Shown: positions 34,433-46,262 of the stretch, piece after piece
Layout: every line of letters starts with the position of its first letter
How positions within the stretch are numbered: the first letter of the stretch is position 1
Assembly (NCBI GenBank): GCA_012931725.1
Contig: CM022951.1
Span: 13,810,611-13,874,610 of the forward strand
Origin: Litsea cubeba
Taxonomy: Eukaryota > Streptophyta > Magnoliopsida > Laurales > Lauraceae
Length of the DNA stretch: 64,000 nt
Direction: 5' to 3'
The notes under the pieces: model-generated
Told to the model about the DNA's origin: nothing
The model's database searches: none
What the model saw: the letters and a program-made list of their open reading frames with translations, nothing else
Program-made: the position numbers and the translations under genes

Positions 34433-34660
34433 GTCTAAAAAAGGGGAGACAGCGAAAGCTAAACCCTAAGACGCGAAACCTCAAAGAAAAGCTAGACAGA
34501 GGCACGAAGCAACTTACAGAGACAAAGGGGCAGCTCAAGAACAGGTCCGAGCACGTCCTATGGTCGTCCTCGCTAGAAAGATTTTAAGCAGCAGGGCAGA
34601 AATCGAACGCGAAGGCGAAGGCGAAAGGAAACCAGAAACAAGAAAGGAAGAAGGCACCCC

Positions 34661-34668
34661 TTTTATGG
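34661..34668 (-). promoter_or_regulatory. TATA-like box for Element 3 antisense gene
   Basis: The minus strand reads CCATAAAAGGGG about 230 bases upstream of the ATG and about 145 bases upstream of the donor of the probable 5' UTR intron. This matches the arrangement in Element 1, where the antisense gene also has its own TATA box. Confidence 0.5.
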
Positions 34669-34920
34669 AAAGGGGACCCTCAGCGCGCGCTGCTTTCGAA
34701 ATTCGAAAGGACGAATTTCGCGATCCGCACCCGTTCCATCGATGAAACAACGCAACCAGTGAAGAGGCGACGCGTGTAGCCGTCGACTCGCTTCCCAGTA
34801 CAGACAGGACATAGCATTCATTGCTTCAGGACAGTTGAAGCGACACCAGGTAATGACCGTCGCATCCCCAGACGAGTCTTCTAGCTTTCGACCACTAAAG
34901 GCCAGGGCGCTTAAGAGGTC

Positions 34921-34937
34921 AAAAGCTAGGGGGCAAT
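34921..34937 (+). promoter_or_regulatory. Polypurine tract of Element 3
   Basis: AAAAGCTAGGGGGCAAT lies directly before the 3' LTR start and is the plus-strand primer site. Confidence 0.85.
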
Positions 34938-35828
34938 TGTGTGGGGAGATTTCCAGAGCCACAGGATTACGCTAATCACAGCCATCAGATGAGTCTAAGC
35001 ACTCTCACGTGCCATCCGCATGCCGTCCACGTGGCACCAGGCTCACCCCAGCTGCCAGGACAGGAGGTCCGGCCGAAGTCAAGCAGCTCCAGGCCACTAG
35101 CGCCGAGCTCGGCCACCTCGTGTGCCCATCTCGGCAGAGAGCTCCACCTCGGCTGAAAGAGCCGGGACGGAAGCCGAAGTAAGAAAGAACCTCCACTCGC
35201 GCCCCTCATCCCCCCCACGTCATCAAGCACGTGGAGGAATAGGGGCGCGAGCTAGCGAGACAGATGCGACATCCAGCCGCTCACAATCTTCGCCAGATCC
35301 CTGACAGGGCGGCATCCAGCGGCTGAGGCCACATCAGGGCAGGGCCCGAGGGCAGATCCGATGGTACCCCAACCGTCAAGGGCACCCAACACGATCTGGC
35401 CCAACGTGACGCGCATTTAATGCAACGTGGGCTGATCCGACTGGCATTAAATGCAGAGTGGGCCGGATTGGACCGCATTAATTGCAACGTGGGCTGATCA
35501 TGACTTTCCAGTCGAATCATGAGACCCATGCCAAGATATCGTCCAAGATATCTTCCTAATCGTCTATAAATAGAACTGCATTTCACATGCAAGGTACGGA
35601 CAACCCAACTCAAAGAGCTGTTACTCTGCCTCTCTTCTTCCTCTCCTTCCATTGTTCCAGTTCCTTCACTGACTTTGGCATCGGAAAGCCTTGCGCCGCC
35701 CAGGCCAGGGTCCTCTGACCGTGTGTTCTTCTCTTTCAGGCTTTCGGACGGTACCCAGTCATCACCATTGTTGGATAAGTCCTCTAAGGCTCCCCAGTTA
35801 TTGTGGGTCATTATTTTCTGCACCTACA
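34938..35828 (+). repeat. 3' LTR of Element 3
   Basis: 891 bp, the same length as the 5' LTR, with 8 single-base differences by eye, all transitions. It is followed by target duplication GTTAT (35829-35833). The TATA box copy is at 35565-35572. Confidence 0.95.
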
Positions 35829-35833
35829 GTTAT

Positions 35834-37468
35834 CAACTAAATTCACCATACAAATGTCATTGATTTATTGTCCGTACTTAGCATGAGCATATTTTGCTAG
35901 TTATCAATTATAATAATTTGATCCGGCTCGCCCTTACACGCTCTAGCTTCGGTAGTGATTTTTCTGGGATAAAGGTGGTATGAATTTTTATATTTTGATC
36001 TAATGGCGTTTTGGAAGGGTTTCGGTTTTGCATGTGAGTGCTGCTAAATGCACACTGAATTTCTCTTTCCAGTCACTGTTTCTATTTAGATCCACCACTT
36101 AAATTAAAAGATTAGCAAAACTAGTTTCTGCACACCCCATATTTCTTAAACTATTCTAACCTCTACTCTCTCAATTTCTCTCTACACTCCCTCTCCCTCT
36201 CCCTCTCTCGCCTGATGGGGCGGTGGTGGTTGGGGTATGGGTAGGGGTGGGGGTGGGGTTAGTTTAGGGAGGGAGAGGTTGGATGAGGGTAGAAAGAAGT
36301 TGGGAGAGGTATAGACTTTGATACATGTCCTTTTAGATAATTTAAGACAAGGGTGTATTAGTCATAAAAAATTACAGTGTGTGGAAAGAAAAACTCAGTG
36401 TACATTTAGCGGCTCTCTTTGCATGTACTGCACAGTCTGCACTACTCTATTTTCAATTAATTACTTTAAAAAATCTTCTAAGAATTTTAATATGGAAAAA
36501 AAAAAGATAAACTAATGAGATGAATGGGTAGAGTGTATCTTAAGAAACTTTTCTTCGTAATATTTTACATCTGTAATGATTACTCACGTAAAAAAATTAC
36601 ACATGAGTATTTTCGTTTCATGGAATTTAGTTTTTGCAAAAGAAACAGTGTCTAAATTAAGGGTCCATTTACATGTATAAATCTTCAAACTTGTGCCTTT
36701 TACTAAAAAAAAAGAAAAAATTCAAACAATTGTTGCACCGAGGCTTCCATATGCACCATGTTGTAGGCCCCACCTGTCGTCCCACTTGGGGATGGGAGCA
36801 GGGGATCGATTCGACTGAGTGAGCCCTAACAGGTGTATGGTGGCAGGGGCTCAAGTGATCTTCCGCCTTGATCTACTTCCACCAAAAGATTGAAATGTGG
36901 ATCCAACAGTGCAATCTATTTTTCTACCAAAACAAAAAAACAAAAAACAGTGCAATCTATTTGAATAGCCTATATCAATGGGATCCGAGCCTTCAAGGTG
37001 AGTGTTAGGATGATCATTTGTTCATCCGTCACCATACACCAATCGTGCCCACTCAGATCTTCAGATCCCCCTCCGTTCAATCCCCCACCGCAAGGTGCAC
37101 ATGGAAGGCTCCATGCACTATACGCCCGTGATAAGTACTCTATCTGAGAGATTGAAATTTTTTTCATGCAATGGGAGATTCCGCTCTGTCCTCTGGGTTT
37201 GCATTTATTTTCTCAATATTGGCTTCTCATTCAAGATCGAGATGCTTGAGAGAAATAAGTGGGACTTTACGACCGTCCGACTTTTAAAAATCTAAACTAC
37301 TTAAAATGGAAATGGTTCCTCTATGGGATGCGAACAAATTTTATACCAACAAAAATTGACAAAATTCAATATTTTAAGCATTATAAATAATATACAAAAT
37401 CTTATAGTAAGAGTACTTAGCAATGGTAGAAGAAGGGCTTCTACTATTGTGTTTGTTAGGAAATTGTA
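35834..37468. other. Intergenic DNA right of Element 3
   Basis: AT-rich non-coding DNA containing the MITE at 36036-36417. A CT-rich and then GT/GGGGT-rich patch lies inside the MITE (36170-36270). Otherwise I see no gene. Confidence 0.55.
36036..36417. mobile_element. 382 bp MITE with 9 bp target duplication
   Basis: Terminal inverted repeats: left GAGTGCTGCTAAATGCACAC, right end reverse complement GAGAGCCGCTAAATGTACAC, 17 of 20 matching and extending further inward. TTTGCATGT flanks both ends (36027-36035 and 36418-36426). The length and 9 bp duplication suggest a Mutator-like non-autonomous element. It has no coding capacity. Confidence 0.78.
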
Positions 37469-38319
37469 TGTTGGCTAAAACTATGTGTCCATTGACTTGT
37501 AATTTTTACTTTTTTAGATATAGACCATGATAGGGCTTCACATTGATAATTGAAGGAAAGACAGTCTGCTGAATTTTCCAGATCTAGAACCATGGTCCGC
37601 TCAAGCAAACCTTCATTTTCTCGAGCGAGCTCTACCGTAACCTCAAAACAAAATGTTCATCCGCTCGAGCGATCCTCCCTCCGCTCAAGCGAGCAACACG
37701 AGACAGTTCTGTGCGAATTAGGACTTATGTTTCTATTTTCTCTCAACTTGCTTGTTTGAGTCCTAATTATCTTAGAAAACCCTAAGCACGTCCCTAAGCC
37801 TATTTAAAGGACTTTGTGGCTACCCTAAACACACAACTCTCTCATTGTTCTGAGTTATTAGAAATCTTAGTTGAGAGAATTCTTCATCTTTGGAGATTCC
37901 ATTGAAGAGTTGCGTTGCAGAGTTCATCTAGAGAGAAGTTTCTTCTACATCTCTTGTAGAAGATCATCTTCTTTTTTAGAAGATCTGAGGAGTCAAGTGG
38001 TGTTGAATCTGTTGTGGTCAATGGTACAAAGTCGTTGAAGCGTGAAGCTACATAAAAGGTAACTACGGTTCTTAAGTAGTGATTATCTAGGGAAGGGTCT
38101 ATGAGTGTCTATTAACTTCGAGATTTATAGTGCTTGATTTTTTATCCAGTTTGGCCCCGTGGTTTTTCACCCAGTTCGGATTTTCCACGTTATATTTGCT
38201 GTCTCTTGAGGTGTGTGCTTTTGTTTTAATTCCACTACGTGTTATATTATTTTGCACACATTGTTTGGGCTGTTGAGTTGACCAATCTAGAGATCCACAA
38301 AACAAAATAATAACATTCA
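37469..38319 (+). repeat. Ty1/copia LTR, divergent (copia A)
   Basis: It begins TGTTGGCTAAAAC and ends AACATTCA, followed by a decayed initiator-tRNA-type PBS (TGGTATTAGAGA at 38322). It shares with the LTRs at 50.6-55.7 kb the palindrome AGAAGATCATCTTCT (37958-37972) and the GTGGTTTTTCACCCAGTT and TTTTCCACG U5 block. A cluster of CTCGAGCG-type sites lies at 37596-37699. No second LTR is seen. Confidence 0.7.
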
Positions 38320-38364
38320 CGTGGTATTAGAGAGAGTTACACAAATTTGCTATGTTTGAACATT

Positions 38365-38942
38365 TTAGATTTCTAGAATGATGCACAAGCAATAAGGTAC
38401 ATCAACTACAAGGCCTCCTTTTCTTGATGAGTCAGATTATGCATATTGGAAGCAAACGATGACTGAGTTCCTTAAATCCATTGATGATGATGTCTGTGAT
38501 ATTGTTGAGGTGGGGTACTCCAAACCAACAACTATGGCTAATGGGAAAATTGTCCCTAAACCAAAAGTCAAATGGATTATGGATGGTATGCATGTGTCCC
38601 ATTGCAATAACAAAGCAACGAATGGTAATCTATTATGAAGTGACTGCTAAAGAGTTTGTATGATTTCCACGTGAAAAACTGCGAAAGAAGCATGGGATGT
38701 CGTACTAGTTGTAATGTGAGGGTACAGATACTGTGAAGCAATATAAATTGCGGAGGTTGAATAAAAATTTTGAAACCATTGTGATGGAAGAAGATAAAAA
38801 CTTTGATCAATTTATTCTAAGTTGAATGATATTGTCAATTCTATTTTCAACTTGAGTGAGGAAATACCTGAAAAAAAGATTGTCAAGAAATTCTTAAGTT
38901 TCTACCTTCGAGGTTCGATTCAGAGGTTGATACAATTGAAGA
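38365..38942 (+). pseudogene. Gag N-terminus of copia A, decayed
   Basis: Frames contain ESDYAYWKQTMTEFLKSID and NSIFNLSEEIPEKKIVKK, matching the gag at 51382-52380. Many stops and frame changes are present. It ends abruptly at 38942 where another LTR begins. Confidence 0.75.
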
Positions 38943-39868
38943 TTGTTAGAATTTTAGTTGGCTAATTCTTTTATCTTGAATAAAACTCAAAGTCCTAATT
39001 GAGTTGTATTTTCTATTTCTTTAGAATAGGACTGTGAAGGAAGCCTTTGGTTGTGAAGACCTCTTCGAAAACTTTGATATACTTGAAAGTGTTACAAAGT
39101 AACCAAAAGGACCCTCAAAGAGACTTTCCCGAACAAACTCGTCGGGGCTACAATTCCTAGACAGAACTCAGTCTCGATATAGCGAGGAGCAGTTCTGTCA
39201 ATGACAGAATGCAGTCTCGCTATAGCGAGACTGAAGCTCGCCGCTTGCTATAGCGAGCTGGGAGTTTTTGTCCCAACGAGACTTTTGATTGCTGCGTTTC
39301 CAAAACTTCTTCTAAGAGTCCCTGTTTTGTTTCTAAGATGATTTTGCACGAACCTTGGGCTAGTTTATGAACCCCTTGCAGCCACAAACAAGATACAGAA
39401 GATATATTATTCACTTGAGCTTTAAGATTCGTCTCTGGAGAGTTTTGTGGGCTTAATCGTGCAAGGGAGATTGTGCTGAAGACTTATTCTTTTCCCTGTG
39501 ATCAGCACCTTGAAGGGGCATTCAAGGTGGGTTTCAAGCTAGCATGTGGAAGTGAAACGGCGGATCGTCGGCAAGTTCTTCACAGTCCTTTTAGGTTGAA
39601 GTTACAACTGCGTCAAAGTTCTAGGTGAGTTCACTTATAATCTTCATAGTATAGTGCTTTTGCTTTCTGTGGTCTCTACTACCCGTGGTTTTTTCCCAAG
39701 TTGGGTTTTCCACGTAAAAAACCTGTGTCTCTTCCTATTTGTGATGATTTATTCTTATTTGGACTTAGGTTAATTAATTAGTTTAATTATCTGTGTTTGG
39801 AATTCATTTAATAATCTGAGAAAGGACCTTAGCCTGTGTTAAGGCTTAAATAGGGATGTTAGTAAAAC
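38943..39868 (+). repeat. Probable second Ty1/copia LTR (copia B)
   Basis: It begins TGTTAGAATTTTAG and ends AACCTTCA, followed by GGTTATCAGAGC, close to the initiator-tRNA PBS. The U5 block CCGTGGTTTTTTCCCAAGTT with TTTTCCACG is present at about 39680-39715. Three CTCGCTATAGCGAG-type palindromes lie at 39171-39258. No gag is recognisable downstream and no paired LTR is visible. Confidence 0.6.
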
Positions 39869-41092
39869 CTTCACGGGGTTATCAGAGCTTAGCCAGATAC
39901 AAAGTCAACAGTTCCCCTTACATATTTCATGGATTCTTTTAACAGAGTGAATGTGTGATTCCTTTGGTTTTGACTGATAACGAGCACAGACTTTAACACT
40001 GTAAACGATGTCAGGTCTGCTGGCAGTGAGATAGAGAAGACTCCCGATCCTGCTTCTGTAAAGTGTTTCCATTCACATCTTTAGCCAGACAACATCAATG
40101 CTCAATTTCACATTTGAGCTCATTGGAGTTCTTGAATGTTTATCCGATGTCATTCCCAAAATTTTGTCAAACTGTTACGAGCATATTTTTGATTGAGAGA
40201 CAAAATCCCATTGTCACACTACCTGATCTGTAAGCCTAGAAAGAAGGAGAGTTCTCCAACCATGCTCATTTCAAATTCACTCGACATACTATAAGAAAAG
40301 CACCTATGACGGATCAATTTATTTTAAAAAAAATAAATTTGATTGAAGTGGAGCATATCATTTTTCACACACTATCACTATCATTTGAATTGTGCATTTC
40401 TTGAGCTTATCCGTGGATATTTTTGTAGATGGAAAACACTATTAAAGTTTTTCTCTTATTAAAAAAAAGGGGGGAAATCCACACTGACATGCGCTTCACT
40501 TACCCATTCCAGAGAGTAGTCTCGCTATAGCGAGACTACAGAACTCGTTTTAAAAACGAGTCTGCCTCTCTTTCTCTCTTCCTCCTCTTTTTCTTTCTCA
40601 AGCTACTAGGGTTTCTTGCTCCACCATTTTTTTTTCTTTTTCTCTCTATCTCCACTATATTGCTCATAGTGTCCTTCTCATTTAGAAACTCCAATCCTTC
40701 CTCTTTCCTCTTCACCAAGGTATGATCTGTCTCTTTTCTTCTTCTCACCAATTTTTTTCATACTATGCCTATATTGGTTTGTTTGGTCAAGGATTGGTTG
40801 TTTTGACACTTTATTATCAAATGTGGGCATTTAAGAAAATTTCTCTTTGGTTGGTATTTCCCATTTTCCAATTTCATGTAAGCTTGGTGGACTTTCTCTA
40901 AAGATTGGATCATTTTCTGTGGAATGGCTTGCATTTTTTTTTTCTGAAGTTCACTTTGTTTCATTGATGGATTTCAGTTCGTTCTTCTCTTTGTGTTACC
41001 TTACCCATTGGGTTCTTTTGGAAGGTTGTCAAATTTTTGAAAATTACATTATGGAATTGTGTACACAAGGTGTTTGTTCTATTACCACAATG
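39869..41092. other. Decayed sequence between copia B LTR and assembly gap
   Basis: No gene supported. A perfect 24-base palindrome lies at 40516-40539 (core TCTCGCTATAGCGAGA), followed by CTCGTTTTAAAAACGAG and a CT-rich stretch resembling a transcript leader, then CAAGGTATGA at about 40717 resembling a splice donor. This may be another unrecognised LTR or leader. Confidence 0.45.
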
Positions 41093-41192
41093 NNNNNNNN
41101 NNNNNNNNNNNNNNNNNNNNNNNNNNNNNNNNNNNNNNNNNNNNNNNNNNNNNNNNNNNNNNNNNNNNNNNNNNNNNNNNNNNNNNNNNNNN
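41093..41192. other. Assembly gap (100 N)
   Basis: Exactly 100 N, a conventional placeholder for a gap of unknown size. Confidence 0.99.
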
Positions 41193-41999
41193 TAAAAACC
41201 AAAATGTTCTTGATTTTAAAGTGTTCTTGTCGATAGTAACAAGAATAAAACTGGCACTGGTGCAAGCAGTAGCATGTTATTATGAGAAGTGTTAGTAATA
41301 ATGCATATATAGGACTTGCTCGTAAATTGTTACTTGTTGGGAGTTAAGATGGTCTCCTCTGTTTTTGTTTCAACTGTATGGGACTTCCATTTTTCTCCCC
41401 TTGATTTAAGAAAATTTATGGCAACAAAACCTGACTACGTACTATTCATATTCTAGTGAAGGCCACCATTCAAAAGTCAAAACCCCAGTTAAATCCATTG
41501 CTCTAGAAAACCTAATACAGCTTGTAGTTGTATGGCTATGAAACATATTAGGAGAAAACTGTGATCTCTACCACATATAGCTGGGCCCTTTGTTGTTAGT
41601 AGAAAGAAGAGAAGAAAGCTCACGAGAACAATATATTAAAAGAGAGCATTAGTGTCTGATTGTTGTCACTTGTCGGCGTTCGTCTTCTACTGGTTTCAAT
41701 CTGTTATTTAAATTCAAACTAGCATCAAGTTCGTCGAAACTGCAGTCAAGAAAAGTCTTGGAAGGAAGAATTCACTTATTGAAAGAACTTAACCATGCTG
41801 AAAAAAGAAAGAAAAAATAATTTTTCATATAAAGAACCTTATTGAGTTAAAGTTAAATCAAGTAGCAGAAGTCAAGAAATTCAATTCAGCAGAGTCACAA
41901 CAGTCAGTTGAAATTCGAAACATAGAGAATAACTCAGCCTTTCAAATGAAATGAAAAATCATCTGGTATATGATTCATTTATTGATTTTTATGCAAATC
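41193..41999. other. Intergenic segment paralogous to 47376-47411, 50549-50603 and 54264-54440
   Basis: The stretch 41200-41520 resembles, piece by piece, the DNA flanking the 3137 bp element and the copia C element. It is an unoccupied paralog of those insertion sites. No gene seen. Confidence 0.65.
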
Positions 42000-43780
42000 C
42001 CTAAAGTCATAAACTTGTTGATTTGGGCTTCGAGGGTTAACCTTTAAAGACCTGGTCTCAAAAACCACAAGGCTTGTTGCTTTATGCATCAATTTTGAGG
42101 GTTTGGCCAAGAGGTCACAAATTTGGAAATTGTGGGTATGGAAGCCATAAACGTGATGGTTTCAGGCATAAGTGCATTCAACCTTTGAATTTTATCGAAA
42201 AGATGATCATGGAGATTTTTAGCTAAGAACCTCAAGATATGAAAATTTGAAGCATAAGAGCCACAAACATGATGGCTTTAGGAATAAGAGCCTTGAATTT
42301 TGGTTATTTAGCATAAAAGCCGTTAGCTTGGCATTTTTGGGTATGTAGAATCATGAGTATAGTGTTCAAAGGAATAAAGTTTTCAACTTTGGGATTTTGG
42401 ATTAAAGCCCTAATTTTGAGATTTTGGAGTTATGAACCATGAGCATAGTGGTTTTAGGCCTAGAGGTTCAAGGTATAAATAATAGAACAAAAAAATCTCA
42501 TTCTAATGGAGTTTTGGATGAACACTACTATAAATCATGAAATCTTTAGCTTCAAAGCCTCAATGCATGCCATCTTGGGCCAAGAGAACACGAGTTTGGC
42601 TATTTTGGCCTAAAAACATACCACATGTATTTTGGGTGGAAGGGGCCTTGATCGTGGGATTGGGAGGTTTAGCCTAAAAGCAACAAACAAATCGATCTTT
42701 GGCTAAGAGACCTTGGATTTTGGGCTTTTGGATCTTGAACATGAGAGTATTAGTCTGAAAGTTTGAAGCTAATCAGCCTAACGCTAAAAGTCTTGATTTT
42801 GACTTTAAGTTAAGAAACCTTGGGCCAACAGACCTTCAATTTTGACTTTTGGATCATTAACATGAGAGTTTTGAGTCAAGAAGCCTCAAGTTAAACCAAC
42901 CTTGGGCAAACAGAGGGAGAATCTTGAGATTTGGATCATGACCGAGAGAGTTTAATCTTTTAGCTTCAAGTCAAGTAACCTTGGGCTAAAGACCTAAAAT
43001 TTCAAGATTTTGGCCTAAAGAACGCCTAACATGGATTTTTTAGGTGAAAAGGCCATAAACATAAATATTTTTGTCTAAAGCTTCAATTTATTCAATCCTG
43101 GTCTAAAAGACAAGTTTTGGGATCTTGGCCTAAAAATCACATAACATGGATTTTTAAAGTGAGAAGGTCATAAGCATGCATATTTTAATCTAAATCTTCA
43201 AGTTATGCAAGCTTCAAGTTATGCAAGCTTTATAGATTTTGGGGATTTTGACCAAGAAAATACATAACGCGGAACTCTTGAGATGAGAATTCCATAAGCA
43301 TGCATATTTAGTCTAAATCCTCAAGTTATGCAAGCTTAGACTAGAAGACTACTAAGTTTAGGAATCTTGGCTTAAAAAACCACATAACATGGATTTTTAA
43401 GTTGAAAGGCCATCACATGCTTAGTTTTTCATAAAGCATCATGTTATGCGAGCTTGAGCTAAAAGACTATGAGTTTGAATCTTTTGGTCCTAATGCCTCA
43501 AGTTGAGAATTCTTAGGTCCTAATGCCTCAAGTTGAGAATTCTTAGGCAAAATAATCAAGAACAAACATAATTGGCTTAAAAGCACAACCTATGGGATTT
43601 TACGTCTAAAAGCCCATAGAAAATGAAACTTTGGGGAGAAAATCTATAAAATTAAAAAAATTTGGCTCGAAAAACTGTAAACGAGTATGAATTTTCACAT
43701 CAAGCCATATAGTTTTATACTTTGACCTGGAAGGCAATGAACCATAGAATCTTGATATAAAACCACTAAGTATCAAGTGT
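42000..43780. repeat. Degenerate tandem array with units of about 115-123 bp
   Basis: Related phrases recur in order: ACATAACATGGATTTTT, AAGGCCATAAGCATGCATAT, TCTAAATCTTCAAGTTATGC, then TTTGGGATCTTGGCCTAAAA. The ATGGATTTTT anchor falls at 43028, 43143, 43266 (variant) and 43386. Less similar copies extend left to about 42000 (CATAAACGTGATGGTTT, CATGAGCATAGTGG). About 14 units are estimated. No coding frame. Confidence 0.75.
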
Positions 43781-44400
43781 AAGAATGATATTATCGTTGA
43801 TTGAGAAACCCAATAATTAAAAAAATAGAACCCCAATTATGCTCTTTGAAAATATTTACAAAGATCCTCTCAAATTAGCCACTTCCTCATATATGTGAGA
43901 AATGATTCTGGATTAAATGATTATTCTAATAATTGCAGCACACCTTATAGATGGTTTTCCAAACAAGAATTTCATGCTATCATTTCGTTATGCATGAATG
44001 TGTGGTGAACGACATGTCAAATGGATCCACTCATATATATTTCTTATCTCTTACAAGCAAATACCAAATATTTTTTTTTTAAACAAAAGAAGGTAACAAA
44101 AAGTTCTCTGATTTCACCCTCCCTAAATTTATTTCGATCTCTTTCTCTGTTTTAACAATCTTTAATATCGTATCTATATAAGTTTTGGGTCGAATACTAG
44201 AATATTGGAGAAAATCTGATTGAGATATTGAAGCTGAAAGTAATATTTATTAAGGTGAATGAGACGATATAATGAGCGGCATGTTCCATCAAAGAGAACA
44301 TTTCAATTTTTACACATAATTTCTCAACGGTTTATTTAAGAAAGATGCGGGAATCATCAGTTGAGAAACCTCTTTGCTGAAATAGAAAGAAAAATCTAAA
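43781..44400. other. AT-rich intergenic DNA
   Basis: No supportable gene, repeat boundary or RNA gene seen. Confidence 0.5.
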
Positions 44401-44930
44401 ATTTTGAAAGAATTAGTTGTGTTCTATTGCAAGTACTAGTTTATTGATGAGCTGAGTACTAATCTGAGGAAAGAAGACCTCTTTACTATTATTTTCCTTC
44501 TTATTTTTGTGTTTGGGTTTTGGTACATGTAACCTCAATACTAAAGGAAATAACTATTTCTCTAGTTTCATTAAAAATCCAATCTAGTAAAATCACTCGT
44601 TGGCCAGGACTCCTGTAATAAAAATCTTATTAGAAGAACTACTTTCCTCAAAACATTTATTGCTTATGTTGGACTCACCTCCAAAATATTAGATTGAATC
44701 CTGCAAGTTCTACCTAAAGTTTGGACTTTTGAGCTATAGGTTCCTTGTGGTTCAACAGATGCTGAAGTTCTCAAGTTGTGAATTTTCAATGGTTTGAAAC
44801 TCTGAACAACTATTCTAATCGGCTCCCTCCCATGGACAGAGAATGCCCAAAATATAGTGGAACATTTCAAGTTTTCAATCCACAACCCTTTCTCAATTGG
44901 AAGTAGGTAAATGCTGCATGTTGACCTTAA

Positions 44931-45653
44931 CCCGTTTCTTTACTAGAATTCAGAAAATTCATGTCTAGTGGTTGTCTGAGAATTTTTAATGCTGGTATTT
45001 GAAATGCTGCTAAATTCTGAAATTCTAAATTCTTTGTTTCATTCATGGCCTGAATTCCTGCCTGAGAATTTTGAATCCCTTGTCTCTTCAAATTCCATGT
45101 TTCATGGCTAGAAGAGTTTCTAACTGGAATTCTTGTGACATATGTATTATTTATATGTAGATTCAACTTTAAATTGCCCTCCAAAGTCTAATATGATACA
45201 TACATACATGGTCCCACTTAATTACAAAATATAACATCGAGACACCACTAGGAATAAACTCTCCCATTTCATACAAATCCAGATAGAGAAATAAGCTTCT
45301 TGGAACTTGTATGATCATTCAGAAAAGAAAAAAAGATAATATAAGCCACAAGCTGGCACTTGTATGTTCATCTTTCCCTAATAGTTCATGTGGCACACAT
45401 ACAAGTATCAATACATATTGTCCAAATAGAGGGGGCCGAACAATGCCTAAGCATTGTGATGAAAAAAAAATCATGCCCCAGGAATTCGGAATCCTCTTTG
45501 ATATAGTGGTTTTTCAAATGCTGAGTTTTTTGGGATTTCAAATGCCCAGGAAATCCTAGGAATTCTAGTAATGAAACACAGAATTCCTGACAGGAATTCT
45601 AAATTCCCAGACAGCCAGAATTCATGTCAGGAATTCTAGCAAAAAAACGGGGC
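44931..45653. mobile_element. MITE-like inverted-repeat element, copy A
   Basis: The left end CCCGTTTCTTTACTAGAATTC-like repeat is matched by the reverse complement of the right end (GGAATTCTAGCAAAAAAACG). TAA flanks both sides (44928-44930 and 45654-45656), compatible with PIF/Harbinger-type duplication. Multiple GAATTC-containing inner repeats occur. Sequence at about 45184-45470 has no match in copy B and may be an insertion. Confidence 0.6.
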
Positions 45654-45908
45654 CTAAATATCCATCTCTTTACAGCCATTTAATGGTTAAGATCTTCTAA
45701 TTTTGTAAAAATTGGAGCACCCAATTAGCTTGCCATGAGCTCAGTCCAGTACTAATTGCAAGAAAGAAGATCTATTTTCTATTGTGTTCTTTCACATTTT
45801 GGAGTTTGATTTGGAACATGTAAACTCATTATTGGAAAGATAGTATGTATTTTGGCAGTTTTAGTGAAATTTCAATCTAGCCAACTTATTGGCCAACAAG
45901 AATCTTTG

Positions 45909-46262
45909 GGCCCGTTTCTTACTAGAATTCATGTCTGATGGTTATCTGGGAATTTCAAATGCTGGTATTTGAAATGCTGCCAAATTCTGGAATTCTAAAT
46001 TCGTTGTTTTATTGATAGCCTGAATTCCTGCCTGAGCTCTCGGAATGCCGTCGTCCCTCTCCAGGAATTTCTGTGCCAAGTGAGATTTCCAAATCCTCCA
46101 TGTTAAAGTGGTTTTTCAAATGCCGAGTTTTTTAGGATTTCAAATGCTAGGAATTTCAAATGCCTAGGAATTCTAGTAATGAAACACAGAATTCCTGACA
46201 GGAATTTAGAATTCCCAGACAGCCTGAATTCCTATCAGGAATCCTAGTAAAGAAACGAGGCC
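45909..46262. mobile_element. MITE-like inverted-repeat element, copy B
   Basis: It runs from GGCCCGTTTCTTACTAGAAT to CTAGTAAAGAAACGAGGCC and is related to copy A inside (GCTGGTATTTGAAATGCTGC). A clear target duplication is not visible. Confidence 0.6.

Larger units (their letters stand above)
22890..35828 (+). mobile_element. Element 3: complete 12.9 kb Ty3/gypsy Tat-like retrotransposon
   Basis: LTRs of 891 bp at 22890-23780 and 34938-35828, PBS at 23783, polypurine tract before 34938, and GTTAT duplications at both ends. Internal order is gag, protease, RT, two RNase H domains, integrase, an 81 bp tandem array, then an antisense intron-containing gene. By eye the LTRs differ at 8 positions, all transitions, with no indel (0.9%). 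Assuming 1.3e-8 substitutions per site per year, an often-used grass rate, this is roughly 0.35 million years. The sense polyprotein is interrupted four times while the antisense frame is open. Confidence 0.95.

Noticed and set aside
23686..35735. CTTTCAG acceptor in the Element 3 LTRs as proof of a spliced sense transcript
   Set aside because: A matching donor with clear reading-frame consequence was not found, so it is only mentioned within the LTR entry.
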